A model generated the notes under the pieces. It did no database searches, was not told the origin of the DNA, and saw only the letters and a program-made list of their open reading frames with translations. Shown here piece by piece: positions 16,867 to 26,253 of a stretch of 63,176 nt of DNA. Both the position numbers and the translations under genes were made by a program. The DNA is from Lentisphaeria bacterium (GTDB lineage Bacteria; Verrucomicrobiota; Lentisphaeria; Victivallales; UBA1829): positions 1 through 63,176 of the forward strand of contig JAFXYP010000076.1 of NCBI GenBank assembly GCA_017541665.1. The letters are read 5' to 3'. Each line of letters begins with the position of its first letter. Positions within the stretch are counted from its first letter, which is position 1.

Positions 16867-17975
16867 GAATCCTTGTCAGCTGCGTACCGTACGATCACGG
16901 GCGATCCGGCATATCCGTCTACATGCGCCACACGGTCACGGCCCTGGCCGCGGCCGGGCACGAACTGACTTTGGTCGTGGAGCGGGAGGCAGCCGAAGTT
17001 CCGGAGTTCGCGCCGTTCCCGAAGATCGTCGGCCCCGGCTGGATCAGCCGTCCGATCCTGAGCATGCTGTGGCATCTCCTTTTCCTGCCGTTCCGCATCC
17101 GCAAGGCAAAATACGACCTCTTCTACATCGCCACCGCAAACCGCCGCGCCGTGCTGTTCCGCCCCGTCCCGACGGTCGCCATCGTGCACGACCTGGCGGC
17201 ACACCGGATGCGGGAGAAATACGACCGGTTCCGCACGCTCTACCAGACGGGCATCCTGCCGTTCTTCACGCGCCGGGCGGAGTTTCCCGTCGCGATCAGC
17301 GAATCGACGGCGTCCGACATGGTAAAGTTCATGGACCTGCCGCGCTCAGCCATCACGGTGAGCTGGAACGGCCTTTCCCTGCCGAACGTGAAGCCCGCGG
17401 GCGGATGGAAGACGCGGTACGGCCTGGAGCAGGACGGGTATCTGCTTTACATCTCCCGCCTGGAACACCCTGCGAAAAACCAGTTCCGCCTGATCGAAGC
17501 CTACGAAAAAATGCGGCCGGAGGTCACCGGCCGCTGCAAGCTGGTGCTGTGCGGCGCGGACTGGCACGGCGCGGACGTCATCCGGGCCCGTGCGGCGGAT
17601 TCGCCCTTGCGCGACCGGATCGTGCTGACCGGGTTCATCGGCAATGAAGACGTGGAGGAAGCCTACCGCGGCGCGGCGGCCTATGTGTTCCCGTCGCTCT
17701 TCGAGGGGTTCGGCCTGTCGCTGATCGAAGCCATGCACTACGGGACGCCGTGCGCGTGCTCGGAAACATCGTCCCTGGGCGAACTCGGACAGGGCGCCGC
17801 CCTGCTCTTCGACCCCGAGGACCCCGCCGCCATCGCGGATGCGCTGGTCCGCCTGCTCTCCGACCCCGGACTCCGCGAAAAACTGAAAGAGGCCGGGCAT
17901 CGCCGCGCCGCCGAATTCACCTGGGCAAAACACGTCGAAAGGATCATCCATGCAGTCGAATCCGCCCGTCCGTGA
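16863..17975 (+). CDS. GT4-family glycosyltransferase (operon gene 2)
   Basis: A 370-residue GT-B glycosyltransferase starting on the ATGA overlap with the previous gene. Features are SGISVYMRHTVTALAAAGHE near the N terminus, VAIVHDLAAHRM (about 107), LYISRLEHPAKNQ (about 190-203), FPSLFEGFGLSLIEAMHYGTPCA with the EX7E motif (about 276-298) and ALLFDPEDPAAIADAL. It resembles mannosyl- or rhamnosyltransferases of cell-surface polysaccharide clusters. It is coupled by overlaps to genes on both sides, so the two GT4 enzymes and the GT26 enzyme are likely made together. Confidence 0.9.
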   Translation: MRILVSCVPYDHGRSGISVYMRHTVTALAAAGHELTLVVEREAAEVPEFAPFPKIVGPGWISRPILSMLWHLLFLPFRIRKAKYDLFYIATANRRAVLFRPVPTVAIVHDLAAHRMREKYDRFRTLYQTGILPFFTRRAEFPVAISESTASDMVKFMDLPRSAITVSWNGLSLPNVKPAGGWKTRYGLEQDGYLLYISRLEHPAKNQFRLIEAYEKMRPEVTGRCKLVLCGADWHGADVIRARAADSPLRDRIVLTGFIGNEDVEEAYRGAAAYVFPSLFEGFGLSLIEAMHYGTPCACSETSSLGELGQGAALLFDPEDPAAIADALVRLLSDPGLREKLKEAGHRRAAEFTWAKHVERIIHAVESARP

Positions 17976-18978
17976 AAAACCGCGTCCGATCGTGCTCGGA
18001 ATGCACTTCGACGCACTCCGCATACCGGAGGCGCTCGACCGGTTCTTCGAGCTGGCCGCCATGCCGCCCGGACCGCGCGGATGCCGCATCGCCGCGACCG
18101 TAAACGTCGATTTCATCGTGAACACCTACTGCGCCACGACTCCGACCCCGCGCAACCCCGCGCTCGCCGCCGTGCTCCGCCGCGCCGAACTCGTCATCGC
18201 CGACGGCATGCCGCTGGTCTGGCTCAGCCGCCTGCTCGGCACCCCGCTGCCGGAACGCGTCACCGGCGCCGACCTGGTCCCGATGATCGCCGAACGCGCG
18301 GCCAGGGACCATGTGAAGCTGTATTTCCTCGGCGGCGCGGAACAGTATACCCGCCGCGCCGCAGAGATTCTGACGGAACGCTACCCCGGACTGGAGATCG
18401 TCGGGATCGATACGCCGTTCGTGAAGCTGGACGCGCCGAACGCCGAAGAGCTCGACCGCGAAATCTGCCGCAAGATCAACGAATCCGGCGCTTCCGTCCT
18501 GCTCGTCGGATTCGGCAACCCCAAACAGGAGATCTGGGCGGAACGCAACCGCGCCAACCTGAAATGCGGCATCGCGATCGGCATCGGCGGCACGTTCAAT
18601 TTCATCGCGGGCGCCGTCAAACGCGCCCCGGACTGGATGCGACATACCGGCACGGAGTGGATCTTCCGCATCATCCAGGAGCCGGGCCGCCTATGGAAAC
18701 GCTACGGATTCGGGATCCTCGTCTTCAACACCATGGCGTTCTTCGCATTCCTGAACAGGCCGCGCAAAAACGGCGCCGGGGTGACCGCCGACGCCGACAA
18801 TCCGCGCATCCTCATGACGACCGGACGCGGACGCTTCTCGCCCGAGGCGCTGCAGTCCATCCTGGACGCCGCGGCCGACGGCCCGGTCGAGATCAGGAAC
18901 CTCAGCGGACGCCAGCGCCGACAGCTGAGGGCGCAGCGCATGATCGACCTGCTCGCTTCGGAGAAAAAGGATGCTTGA
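17950..18978 (+). CDS. WecG/TagA/CpsF-family (GT26) glycosyltransferase
   Basis: A 342-residue enzyme of the GT26 family, which adds a (Man)NAc-type residue to a lipid-linked sugar. The core is visible: TVNVDFIV (about 38), ADGMPLVWLSRLLG (about 84-97), ERVTGADLVP (about 102), KLYFLGGAEQYTRRA (about 122-136), VLLVGFGNPKQEIW (about 182-195) and GIAIGIGGTFNFIAGAVKRAP (about 203-223). A C-terminal extension of about 55 residues (from 285) is not part of the usual domain and has no known match. It overlaps the upstream gene by 26 nt and the exosortase by 8 nt. Confidence 0.92.
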   Translation: MQSNPPVREKPRPIVLGMHFDALRIPEALDRFFELAAMPPGPRGCRIAATVNVDFIVNTYCATTPTPRNPALAAVLRRAELVIADGMPLVWLSRLLGTPLPERVTGADLVPMIAERAARDHVKLYFLGGAEQYTRRAAEILTERYPGLEIVGIDTPFVKLDAPNAEELDREICRKINESGASVLLVGFGNPKQEIWAERNRANLKCGIAIGIGGTFNFIAGAVKRAPDWMRHTGTEWIFRIIQEPGRLWKRYGFGILVFNTMAFFAFLNRPRKNGAGVTADADNPRILMTTGRGRFSPEALQSILDAAADGPVEIRNLSGRQRRQLRAQRMIDLLASEKKDA

Positions 18979-19957
18979 CCTCAAAACGACACTGGCGCCT
19001 CTGAAGAAGGACTGGAAATGCACCGCCATCTTCGCCGCTGCATTTGCATTCGCCTGCTGGCAGTCCGCGCAGCAGATCCGTTCCGAATGGGGCGGAGCGG
19101 CAGCCCTGCTGATCCTGCTGGCGTGCCTGTTCTACCAGGCTGAAAAAGTCGCCGCGCCGCCAGTGCCAGCGCAGGGGAAGAAGGAGTTCCCGTGGCGAAA
19201 ACTGCTTGCCTGGCTGGCGGTCCTGGTCGCGGCGGGGCTCCTTTTCCTGCCGTGGTCGGCCCCCGACGCGCCGAGTCTCAAGTCCGGCGCGTGGTTCTTT
19301 CTCTCGCTCGGCGCGGTCTGTTTCTTCTGCGGCGTGCGGACGATGCTCCTCGGGGCCGCGCCCCTGCTCGGATGTTTCCTCGTCGTGCCGTTCCGCGAAC
19401 AGATCGTGCTGTACCTGAGCTACCCCTTCCGCATGGTCTCCACCGTCCTTTCGGTCGGATTCCTTCAGATCTTCGGGATGCAGATCGAAAACGACATGAC
19501 GACGATCCGGATCGAAGGGCTCGACATCGCCATCACGGACGCGTGCAGCGGCATTCAGCAGTTCGAGGCCATGATCCTCGTGGCGTTCTGGCTGGTGATG
19601 GTCTGGCGGAGGCCGTTCCTCTGGCGTTGCGTTCACTATGCGTTCCTGGTCCCCTCCATCATCCTCGCCAACGCGATCCGCATCGTCCTGACGATCGTCC
19701 TGTACAAGACCGTCGGCGAAACCGTGCTGAACAACACCTGGCACGCCGGGCTCGGCTACGCCCAGGTCGTCCTCACGGTCGCGCTCTTCTTCCTCGTCGG
19801 CTGCCTGCTGCCGGAAACGGAACAGGCCGGACCGTCGGGAAAAGAAAAACAGGAAAAAGAAAAGCCGGAGAAAGAAAAGAATGAGAAAATCGGATCGAAA
19901 AAAAAGATGCAAGGAATAACTTCGGAAAGGGCGGCAGGTCATGAAAAATCCTCCTGA
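18971..19957 (+). CDS. exosortase
   Basis: A multi-pass membrane cysteine transpeptidase-like enzyme of 328 residues. Exosortases cut C-terminal sorting signals such as PEP-CTERM and move proteins to the envelope, and their genes sit with polysaccharide genes. The catalytic triad is in the expected order: Cys192 in ITDACSGIQQFEAM, Arg237 in LANAIRIVLTIVLY and His258 in TWHAGLGYAQVV. About eight hydrophobic segments can be drawn. The C terminus is a Lys/Glu-rich tail (about 290-315). It overlaps the GT26 gene by 8 nt and the EpsI-like gene by 17 nt. No PEP-CTERM-type substrate is encoded in this window. Confidence 0.92.
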   Translation: MLDLKTTLAPLKKDWKCTAIFAAAFAFACWQSAQQIRSEWGGAAALLILLACLFYQAEKVAAPPVPAQGKKEFPWRKLLAWLAVLVAAGLLFLPWSAPDAPSLKSGAWFFLSLGAVCFFCGVRTMLLGAAPLLGCFLVVPFREQIVLYLSYPFRMVSTVLSVGFLQIFGMQIENDMTTIRIEGLDIAITDACSGIQQFEAMILVAFWLVMVWRRPFLWRCVHYAFLVPSIILANAIRIVLTIVLYKTVGETVLNNTWHAGLGYAQVVLTVALFFLVGCLLPETEQAGPSGKEKQEKEKPEKEKNEKIGSKKKMQGITSERAAGHEKSS

Positions 19958-21116
19958 AGCTTCGCAAAACCCCGTGCCCGCCTCCGCGGAAACACCGCGG
20001 AAAACGGCTGATTCGGCGCCGGAGAAAGCGGTCTCGTCCGTTTTTCCGTGGATGCGCTTCGCGGGCGCATTCCTCGCCGGAATCCCTTTCTTCTGCACGG
20101 TTCCATACTCCGTTCATTCGTGGCACACGTCCCCCATGGACCATACGAACTGGATCTTCTTCCTCGCTTTTCTGCTGATCGCGGCATGCAGTCTGCCCGC
20201 CGTGAGCGATTCCGCCAGACGCAACCGGTCCGACTGGTTCGCGCTCCTTGCGGCCGCGGCCGCGGCGATTCTGTACGCCGGGGGCATCGTCAAGCAGATC
20301 TATCTGTTCCGCATCCTGGCCGGGACCTGGTTCTGGTGGACGGGCGTATGGTTCTTCTGCGGTTGGCATGCGGCATGGAACATGATCCCGGCCTTCGGGG
20401 TGCTTTCGCTCGGATGCACCAGCTCGACGTTCCTGCTGAGCAGGCATTTCCTGATCCAGCCGCAGACGGCACTGTTCCTGAAAATCGGCGCGACGCTGTT
20501 TTGTGCGGCGCTCTGTGCCGTCTTCCTGCTCACCGGATTCGTGATGAAACGCGAAGTCTTCTGGTTCCTGCTGGCGGCAGCGGCGATCCTCGGCGGGACA
20601 GTGGTCTCCCGCGGCGCAGGGAAGACCGCGCCGCCATTCCGCCCAGACCTGACCGCGGCCGTGGAAGGATTCGACAGGTCGGAAATTCCCCTGATCGAAA
20701 GCACGATCCGCTTTTTCGAGGGCTCCGAGGCACATCAATACGCCTATTCCGACGGCATCTTCCGGTGCAATATCCTGGAGGTAAAATGCGGAGACGACAT
20801 CCACATGATCCATCCCGCCAGCCATTGCATCCGCTCCAGCGGCGCGGAAATCCTCTCCGAATCCGTCGTCATGCACTCGCTGCCCGACGGACGGAGCCTG
20901 CCCGTTACCGAGATCCGGGCAAAAATCCACAGCACGCCGACGCTTACGTTCGTATGGTACACCGGACCGACGGAGACGACCGGCAGTTTCTACACGTTCC
21001 GCCGCAAATGGTCGCCTTCGGAACAGTGGTACTCTTACCAGGCCGTCACGGAGATCTACGACGGCAACGAAGACGCCGCACGCAGATTCCTGCTGAATCT
21101 GCTGTCGATTTTCTGA
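19941..21116 (+). CDS. membrane protein with EpsI-like exosortase-associated domain
   Basis: A 391-residue protein paired with the exosortase. The N-terminal ~215 residues hold about six transmembrane segments after a Pro/Ala-rich start. The C-terminal ~170 residues are soluble and resemble the EpsI (DUF3485) domain found with exosortases. An IHMIHPASHCIRSSGAEI block corresponds to the family's H-P-x-x-C-L...G stretch, and a FVWYTGPTETTGSFYTFRRKW block follows. EpsI is needed for methanolan-type exopolysaccharide export, but its reaction is not known. It may act with the exosortase on the same substrate. It is the last gene of the operon. Confidence 0.75.
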   Translation: MKNPPEASQNPVPASAETPRKTADSAPEKAVSSVFPWMRFAGAFLAGIPFFCTVPYSVHSWHTSPMDHTNWIFFLAFLLIAACSLPAVSDSARRNRSDWFALLAAAAAAILYAGGIVKQIYLFRILAGTWFWWTGVWFFCGWHAAWNMIPAFGVLSLGCTSSTFLLSRHFLIQPQTALFLKIGATLFCAALCAVFLLTGFVMKREVFWFLLAAAAILGGTVVSRGAGKTAPPFRPDLTAAVEGFDRSEIPLIESTIRFFEGSEAHQYAYSDGIFRCNILEVKCGDDIHMIHPASHCIRSSGAEILSESVVMHSLPDGRSLPVTEIRAKIHSTPTLTFVWYTGPTETTGSFYTFRRKWSPSEQWYSYQAVTEIYDGNEDAARRFLLNLLSIF

Positions 21117-21183
21117 TTTTCCGCCCCGCCCCCCGGCGCACAGAGGGTCAGTCTGCCTGGAGGGGGAACAGGGGAATGCGTTT

Positions 21184-24100
21184 TCAGGGGCGAAGCGCCT
21201 TCAACTGGTTTTGAAGGCGTTCGATCTGCTGATCGTAGGCATCGATGTGCAGACGGATCAGTTCGGTCTGTTCTTTCGTGAGCCCTCCTTGCGTCTGCTG
21301 TAGCGTCTCGAGCAGGGACTCAAGCTCCGCGCGATGGATTTGGGCATCGACCATCTGCCGTTCCAGTTCCGTCGCGCGGGACTCCGCGGCGTGCTTGACG
21401 GCTTCCTTTTTCGGCGTGCCGTCCGGGTCGAAGATGTTCAGCGCCACGATGGTCTCAACTTTGGTCTCCCTGGACACGCCGTCCTGTTGCGGCCGGGCGG
21501 AATCGTCTTTCCCGGCGGACTCGTCGTAGAAGCTGAGCGGGGAAAGGGATATGTTGAACACGACAATATCTTCGGAAATGGTCCGCTGCTGCAATCTCGC
21601 AATCCGCCAGTAGGGGAAGGTCATGCGCCGGTCGAGGTCGACCATACGCTCCTGCGTCTGGATCGAGAGGTCGCATTTCCCGTCGATGAACCGGAGCATT
21701 GTCACGAGCGCCTCCTCGGGGAGCGCGAGAGTCAGATCGTAAAGTTTGGTGAGGAAGTCCGGATCGCCGAAACAAACCGGTTCTCTCTTCACCCGTTCCG
21801 TCGCCGCAGCGGAGTCGCCGGCCGTCCGGGTTGTCTCCTTTTTGGCGGGGGTGTATGTGATGACGCGGATTTGCCCGGTCAGGCGGTACTTTCTGACGGC
21901 ATCCGCCGGGGACGCGCCGGCCTTCGGTTTATCCCCGGCAAGGGTGCGGCCTGCGGGCTCGACGCGGATTTCGATGCGGCGCCAGGAAAGACGCGGCGTC
22001 TGTTTCTCGACCTCGTCGATGAAGTGAACGATCTTGGTGTATTGGTCGACGACGGTGAAATCGATGTCGGCGGTGGAATGCCCGGCGTCGATCGGAGTGA
22101 TCCTGACGGCGCCGAGCGTCTTGAGATCGGCTTCCGCGCGTTTCGCCGCTTCGTCGACGAGTTCGCGGAGCCGGATTTCGGGCTGTCCGTCGCGTTCCTT
22201 ATCCCAGAGCGGCACGCCCGCGAAGATGTCCTGCTTTTTCTGTCCGTCATCGGCTTTTGCCGCGGCGGGTTCGCTCGTCCGCGTCGTGGCGGAAGCCGGT
22301 CTCGCGGTGGTCGTCTGCCGCGGATTGGTCTGCGCGGCGGGCCTGAAGCCGGGAAGAAAATTTGTGCCGGGGGTGGTTGAGGCGGGGCCGTTCGGCGGCA
22401 GCCCGAACGACGGCATGGCGGGTCCGTCCTCCGCCGAGGCTTCCACGCCGGGGTCGTTGATGCGGCCCATGAATAGGATCAGCCCGGTCCAGTTGTCGCG
22501 GATCAGTACGAGGTATGGGCGGTCGGCGCGGAAGACGTTCTCCGGCGGCGGCTGCATGAATCCTCCGCCGAACCCGCCAATGATGGCCGTGGCGGCCGCG
22601 GCCTTCGTGGAATACTCGTCCATCTTCAGCGCGGTCTTGTGGATGACCTTTTCGATGTAGAACCGCTCGCCACTCGGCTTCTTGTCGTAATCGAACATGC
22701 CGGAGAAATCGGCGGTCGCGGGGCTGAACGCCGAGGGCATGCCGAGGGCTTCCAGAGTATCCTTGAGCCGCATCGAGTCGGTCAGGTCGACTTTCGGCAG
22801 CCAGACGCGCGTCTCGTAGGGCGACGGATTCGAGAGCCACGAACCGAGCTTGTCGCCGATCTTCGCGAGGATGGACTTCATGGCGGCCTGCCCCTGGTCG
22901 GCGCCGGGGTCGACGGGCATCAGGGCGACGAGGTCGAACCGGGGATTCTCATACGGCAGCACGACGGCGTGAACGTTGTCCTCCTCGCAGTAATAGTAAT
23001 CGAAGCGGCGTTTCTGGTACATCATCCGCACCTGCTTCGAGCCGCCGCCGAACCGGTAAAACGGCATCGGCCAGGTCTGTTCCTCCTTGAACGGATGCAG
23101 CCATTTCGCCTCGAAGAACAGGGTGTTCAGCAGGATCATGCGGGTCCGCTCGGTGAGATCGTCGGGCGTGATGACGTTTTTGATCATGCCTTTGGTGTTC
23201 TGATCGACCAGGGCGTTGACCTTGTCCGCGACGGTGGCTTTCTTGGTGAAATCCTCCACATAGAACGCGCCGTCGTAGTAATTCTCGATCGTCCTGCGGT
23301 AGTCCGGGCGGATCAGGTCGGTCACGCGATGGTCGACCCAGACGGAATTCGAGACGAGGACGTCGACATTTTCGGCGGCATGGTACTGGTCCGCCATGTC
23401 GTGGAAGAACGCATCGGCAGTGTCGGGCCCCTCGGGCATGCCGAGCACGGTGCGGATTTCTCCCTGCGTACGGCCCTTCGCCCCGGTGTACACCATGCCG
23501 AACGCGCTGTCGATGCTGTACGGGGAGATGAACTTGTTTTCATTCTCTTTCTCTTCGCTGAGGGTCTGAAGAAGACGGAACCCCTGCCGGTTCAGGTCGC
23601 CGGCGATGGCCTGACGGACCGGCAGAGACATTTCTTTCGCGTTGTCCGTTTCCCGACCGGGCGCGGAGGCGTCAGCCGTGTCCCCGGCGGCTTCCTTTTC
23701 TTTCGCCAGACGGTCTTTCAGGACCGCGATTTTCCGGTCGAGGTCGTCAAGACTCTGACGCTGAACTTCGATCTGCCTGGCCTTCCAATCCGCATCGGCG
23801 TCCTGATCCTGCTCAAGACTTTTGATCTGCGCTTCCACCATTTCGCGCAGTTCAAGCCCCTGCCTCAACAGTTCTTCCGTGGTCTGCGCGGCGGGCTGTG
23901 TGGGACCTGAATTCTGCCGCGGTGTTGCGGTTTTAACCTCGTTCGCGCCCTGCGCATTGCGGGCGGCCTCATTTGGGACGAGCTCTTTCAGGCTCTCGAT
24001 TCGACGGTCGAGATCATCGATCTGCCTGCGCACCGAACCGATCGACTCCTTCCGGGATCGGGAATTCTCCGGGGTGACCGGGGCCTCCTCAAGGATCTTG

Positions 24101-24687
24101 AGCGTGATTTCCAGATCGGTGCGCCGATCGAGCGCCTTCATCAACTCCGATTGGGACGGGCCCATGGACGCGAACGTGAAAGAGAAAACCGGGCGGGAAC
24201 TGCTGCTGTTGTTTTTGATGACCAGCGGGACCGCGAAATGCGTCGCGTAGTCGGCGAGCAGATCGGATTCGCCAAGGTTTCGCAGCTGATTCCGCACGGA
24301 TTCTCCGGCATCGTTGAGCGTGAGTTCGACCCGATCCCGGCCCCGCCCCAAAAAGACTTTGCTCCCGTCCACTTTCCCCTTGGTGGTGACATTCTCGAAA
24401 TCCGGGGTAAGACCGAGCTTGAACGGCTGACCCAGATCCGTCCACGGCATGCCGTCGACGGTGACGCCGGTCGGGGCCGGGTATATGGGGGCGAAGGTGC
24501 GGGGTTCGTAACGGATCGTGTCGCCGGTGAAAACGAACTTGACTTGACCTTTGTAGGTCCCTTCCAGGGTGAGGATGACTTCGGAGTTGTCCTCCTGCGC
24601 GAGAGCGGCGAACGGAACAGCGGTCAAGGCGGTCAGGATTACCGCGACGACGGCAAAGAAAGCACTGCGAATCGATTTCATTTTCAT
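21184..24687 (-). CDS. 1167-residue secreted serpin chimera
   Basis: A very large exported protein containing a full serpin. A signal peptide (1-30, ending FAALA) is followed by a beta-rich N-terminal domain (about 35-175). Two coiled-coil stretches (about 205-235 and 270-335) lead to a serpin domain (about 355-745) with ISPYSIDSAFGMVYTGAKG, LLNTLFFEAKWLHPF, the inhibitory hinge YSTKAAAATA and FRADRPYLVLIRDNWTG. After a Pro/Thr/Ala linker (about 745-830) comes an alpha/beta region (about 840-1000) with FTVVDQYTKIVHFIDEVEKQ, which recalls the PilO/GspM fold. A final coiled coil (about 1100-1160) closes the protein. The reactive loop after the hinge is Gly/Phe-rich. GGAGG precedes the ATG. Ordinary serpins are about 400 residues, so this is an unusual fusion. 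Confidence 0.85.
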   Translation of the reverse strand: MKMKSIRSAFFAVVAVILTALTAVPFAALAQEDNSEVILTLEGTYKGQVKFVFTGDTIRYEPRTFAPIYPAPTGVTVDGMPWTDLGQPFKLGLTPDFENVTTKGKVDGSKVFLGRGRDRVELTLNDAGESVRNQLRNLGESDLLADYATHFAVPLVIKNNSSSSRPVFSFTFASMGPSQSELMKALDRRTDLEITLKILEEAPVTPENSRSRKESIGSVRRQIDDLDRRIESLKELVPNEAARNAQGANEVKTATPRQNSGPTQPAAQTTEELLRQGLELREMVEAQIKSLEQDQDADADWKARQIEVQRQSLDDLDRKIAVLKDRLAKEKEAAGDTADASAPGRETDNAKEMSLPVRQAIAGDLNRQGFRLLQTLSEEKENENKFISPYSIDSAFGMVYTGAKGRTQGEIRTVLGMPEGPDTADAFFHDMADQYHAAENVDVLVSNSVWVDHRVTDLIRPDYRRTIENYYDGAFYVEDFTKKATVADKVNALVDQNTKGMIKNVITPDDLTERTRMILLNTLFFEAKWLHPFKEEQTWPMPFYRFGGGSKQVRMMYQKRRFDYYYCEEDNVHAVVLPYENPRFDLVALMPVDPGADQGQAAMKSILAKIGDKLGSWLSNPSPYETRVWLPKVDLTDSMRLKDTLEALGMPSAFSPATADFSGMFDYDKKPSGERFYIEKVIHKTALKMDEYSTKAAAATAIIGGFGGGFMQPPPENVFRADRPYLVLIRDNWTGLILFMGRINDPGVEASAEDGPAMPSFGLPPNGPASTTPGTNFLPGFRPAAQTNPRQTTTARPASATTRTSEPAAAKADDGQKKQDIFAGVPLWDKERDGQPEIRLRELVDEAAKRAEADLKTLGAVRITPIDAGHSTADIDFTVVDQYTKIVHFIDEVEKQTPRLSWRRIEIRVEPAGRTLAGDKPKAGASPADAVRKYRLTGQIRVITYTPAKKETTRTAGDSAAATERVKREPVCFGDPDFLTKLYDLTLALPEEALVTMLRFIDGKCDLSIQTQERMVDLDRRMTFPYWRIARLQQRTISEDIVVFNISLSPLSFYDESAGKDDSARPQQDGVSRETKVETIVALNIFDPDGTPKKEAVKHAAESRATELERQMVDAQIHRAELESLLETLQQTQGGLTKEQTELIRLHIDAYDQQIERLQNQLKALRP

Positions 24688-24906
24688 ATCGGGTCCTCCG
24701 GTGTGTTGCTGTTACTTATTATAACGTTTTTCATTTCTCCGATATTGTGTTGGCCGAGATAATCTGTTGTGGTTGGAGCGAGAAAACATCATGACATCTG
24801 GTTTTCGAACTTAAAGACAGAGATAATGGGAACTCACCGATCAGGTCTATCGATATGCCCGGACGCCGTTTTTGACTCTTTTTTCCTGTTTTCTTGTTTT
24901 CGAAAC

Positions 24907-24934
24907 TTGTTTTTTCCGTCAGACGGTGTATAGT
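24907..24934 (+). promoter_or_regulatory. tmRNA promoter
   Basis: -35 TTGTTT (24907-24912), 16-nt spacer and -10 TATAGT (24929-24934). Transcription would start about 16 nt before the mature tmRNA 5' end. Confidence 0.6.
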
Positions 24935-24956
24935 TTATGCACCAAAACTGTTGCAT

Positions 24957-25313
24957 GGGGGTGTCCCGGTTTCGACTGGTCGCGCTGAACGTCAACTGCA
25001 TGTCGAGGATGACCGTTGGCCTCGTTAATCATCGGTTACACAAACAACTGCGAACGAAGAGTACGCACTCGCTGCCTAATTAGCTGCGGCGACGTCTTCT
25101 CCCCGACGGGCGCTGGGGGAACAAGGCGACAATCCGCGTCCTGGTTCTCACGGTTTTTCCGCCGCCGTGGAACGAGATTTCAGACGGAATAGTCGCAAAG
25201 AAGCCCGTTTGCCGGCCCTCGGCGCGACGATAAGCTCCAAAGGCAAAACACACATGTAGACGTTGCCGCTATGCCTTCTCAGGACAGGGGTTCGACTCCC
25301 CTCACCTCCACCA
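24957..25313 (+). ncRNA. ssrA: tmRNA (transfer-messenger RNA)
   Basis: This is the RNA that rescues stalled ribosomes and tags the product for proteolysis. The 5' end GGGGGTG (24957-24963) pairs with CACCTCC (25303-25309), followed by ACCA. The tRNA-like part has a T arm AGGGGTTCGACTCCCCT at 25284-25300 and a 5' stretch TTTCGACTGGTCGCG. The tag frame reads through 25050-25079 and ends ANEEYALAA then TAA. The final YALAA is the degradation signal typical of bacterial tags. The Ala codon GCG at 25050 is the likely resume codon. Total length is 357 nt, ordinary for a one-piece tmRNA. Confidence 0.93.
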
Positions 25314-26136
25314 ACTTGTCTAAACAATTTAGAGATGCACGGATTTCCGGGTCCGCGCATTGCCTCCAAACCTCTTACAACTTCAGCAGGTTGCGACGTT
25401 CGAAGAAAGCAAGGAAACCGAATAGAAAGTTTTGAAATCCCCCTTTTCTTCCGTTTCCGGCGGGGATTTCTTCTCTGTTTCTCTGTGAGGTCGGGGTAGG
25501 CCCGTCCACATATTGGGGCTTTTTGCCCTCGATTTCGCTCTTTTTGCGAGAAAACTGCGTGTTTTGGATCTTTTGGGCTTGGACGGGGGTTCGACCCCTT
25601 CTGATCGACCAAAAGCGAGAGTTTCCGCCTCAAAAACAAACTTTTCTCCGCCGATTTGCCGTTTTTTTCAACTCGTTTTTGAGAAAAGTTCGTTTTCATC
25701 ATGGATAGCGCTCCATCCAACTTTTCTCCGTTTTTCTGTCGTTCTGGCTTTTCCCGATCTTTTCCCGGCTTTATCGCATTTTTACCGACCTTTCAGAGAA
25801 CAGAGAATTGCCCGTTCTTCTTTTTTCCATTTTTTGACTGGTGGCAACTCGCGCGGACGTTACGCTTGGACCGGCAAGGACTGTTTCCACGTTCATCTTG
25901 TCATGTTCCATCATGTTTACTCCTGTAGTACTGTTCGTTCAAATATTCCCTCACGTGAGGGAATTATTCGTTTTGGATGATGCCCTCTTTTCCGGGCTTT
26001 CATATAGTATCTTTCCGAAACGACATCAAATGGGTGAAGCTTTTCTGTTTTTTCCGTCATTTTTCTGTTTTTTCCAAAACCGGCGGATAAATGTCGGTAA
26101 TCTGCGGTAATTCAAGGTAAAAAGCTTATTTCCCGC
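25314..26136. other. AT-rich, low-complexity stretch without a gene
   Basis: About 820 nt between tmRNA and the restriction locus, rich in TTTTC/TTTTT runs. The open frames have no coding character and no start sites. A degenerate copy of a tmRNA/tRNA T-arm end is visible at about 25586-25613 (GGGGGTTCGACCCC, then a stretch ending GACCA). It may be a scar of an integration event next to ssrA. No integrase is present in the window. Confidence 0.45.
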
Positions 26137-26164
26137 TTGAAAATGCGCATGGATGTGTTATTGT
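26137..26164 (+). promoter_or_regulatory. promoter of the type I restriction locus
   Basis: -35 TTGAAA (26137-26142), 16-nt spacer and -10 TATTGT (26159-26164), about 90 nt before hsdM. Confidence 0.45.
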
Positions 26165-26253
26165 TATTCCAGTACAATAAGCGGCTGTCCCGTCTTGAAC
26201 TCACCGCAAGCAAGAAACGACGGACAGCGATACCCCTTATTTTGGAGCGGAAC

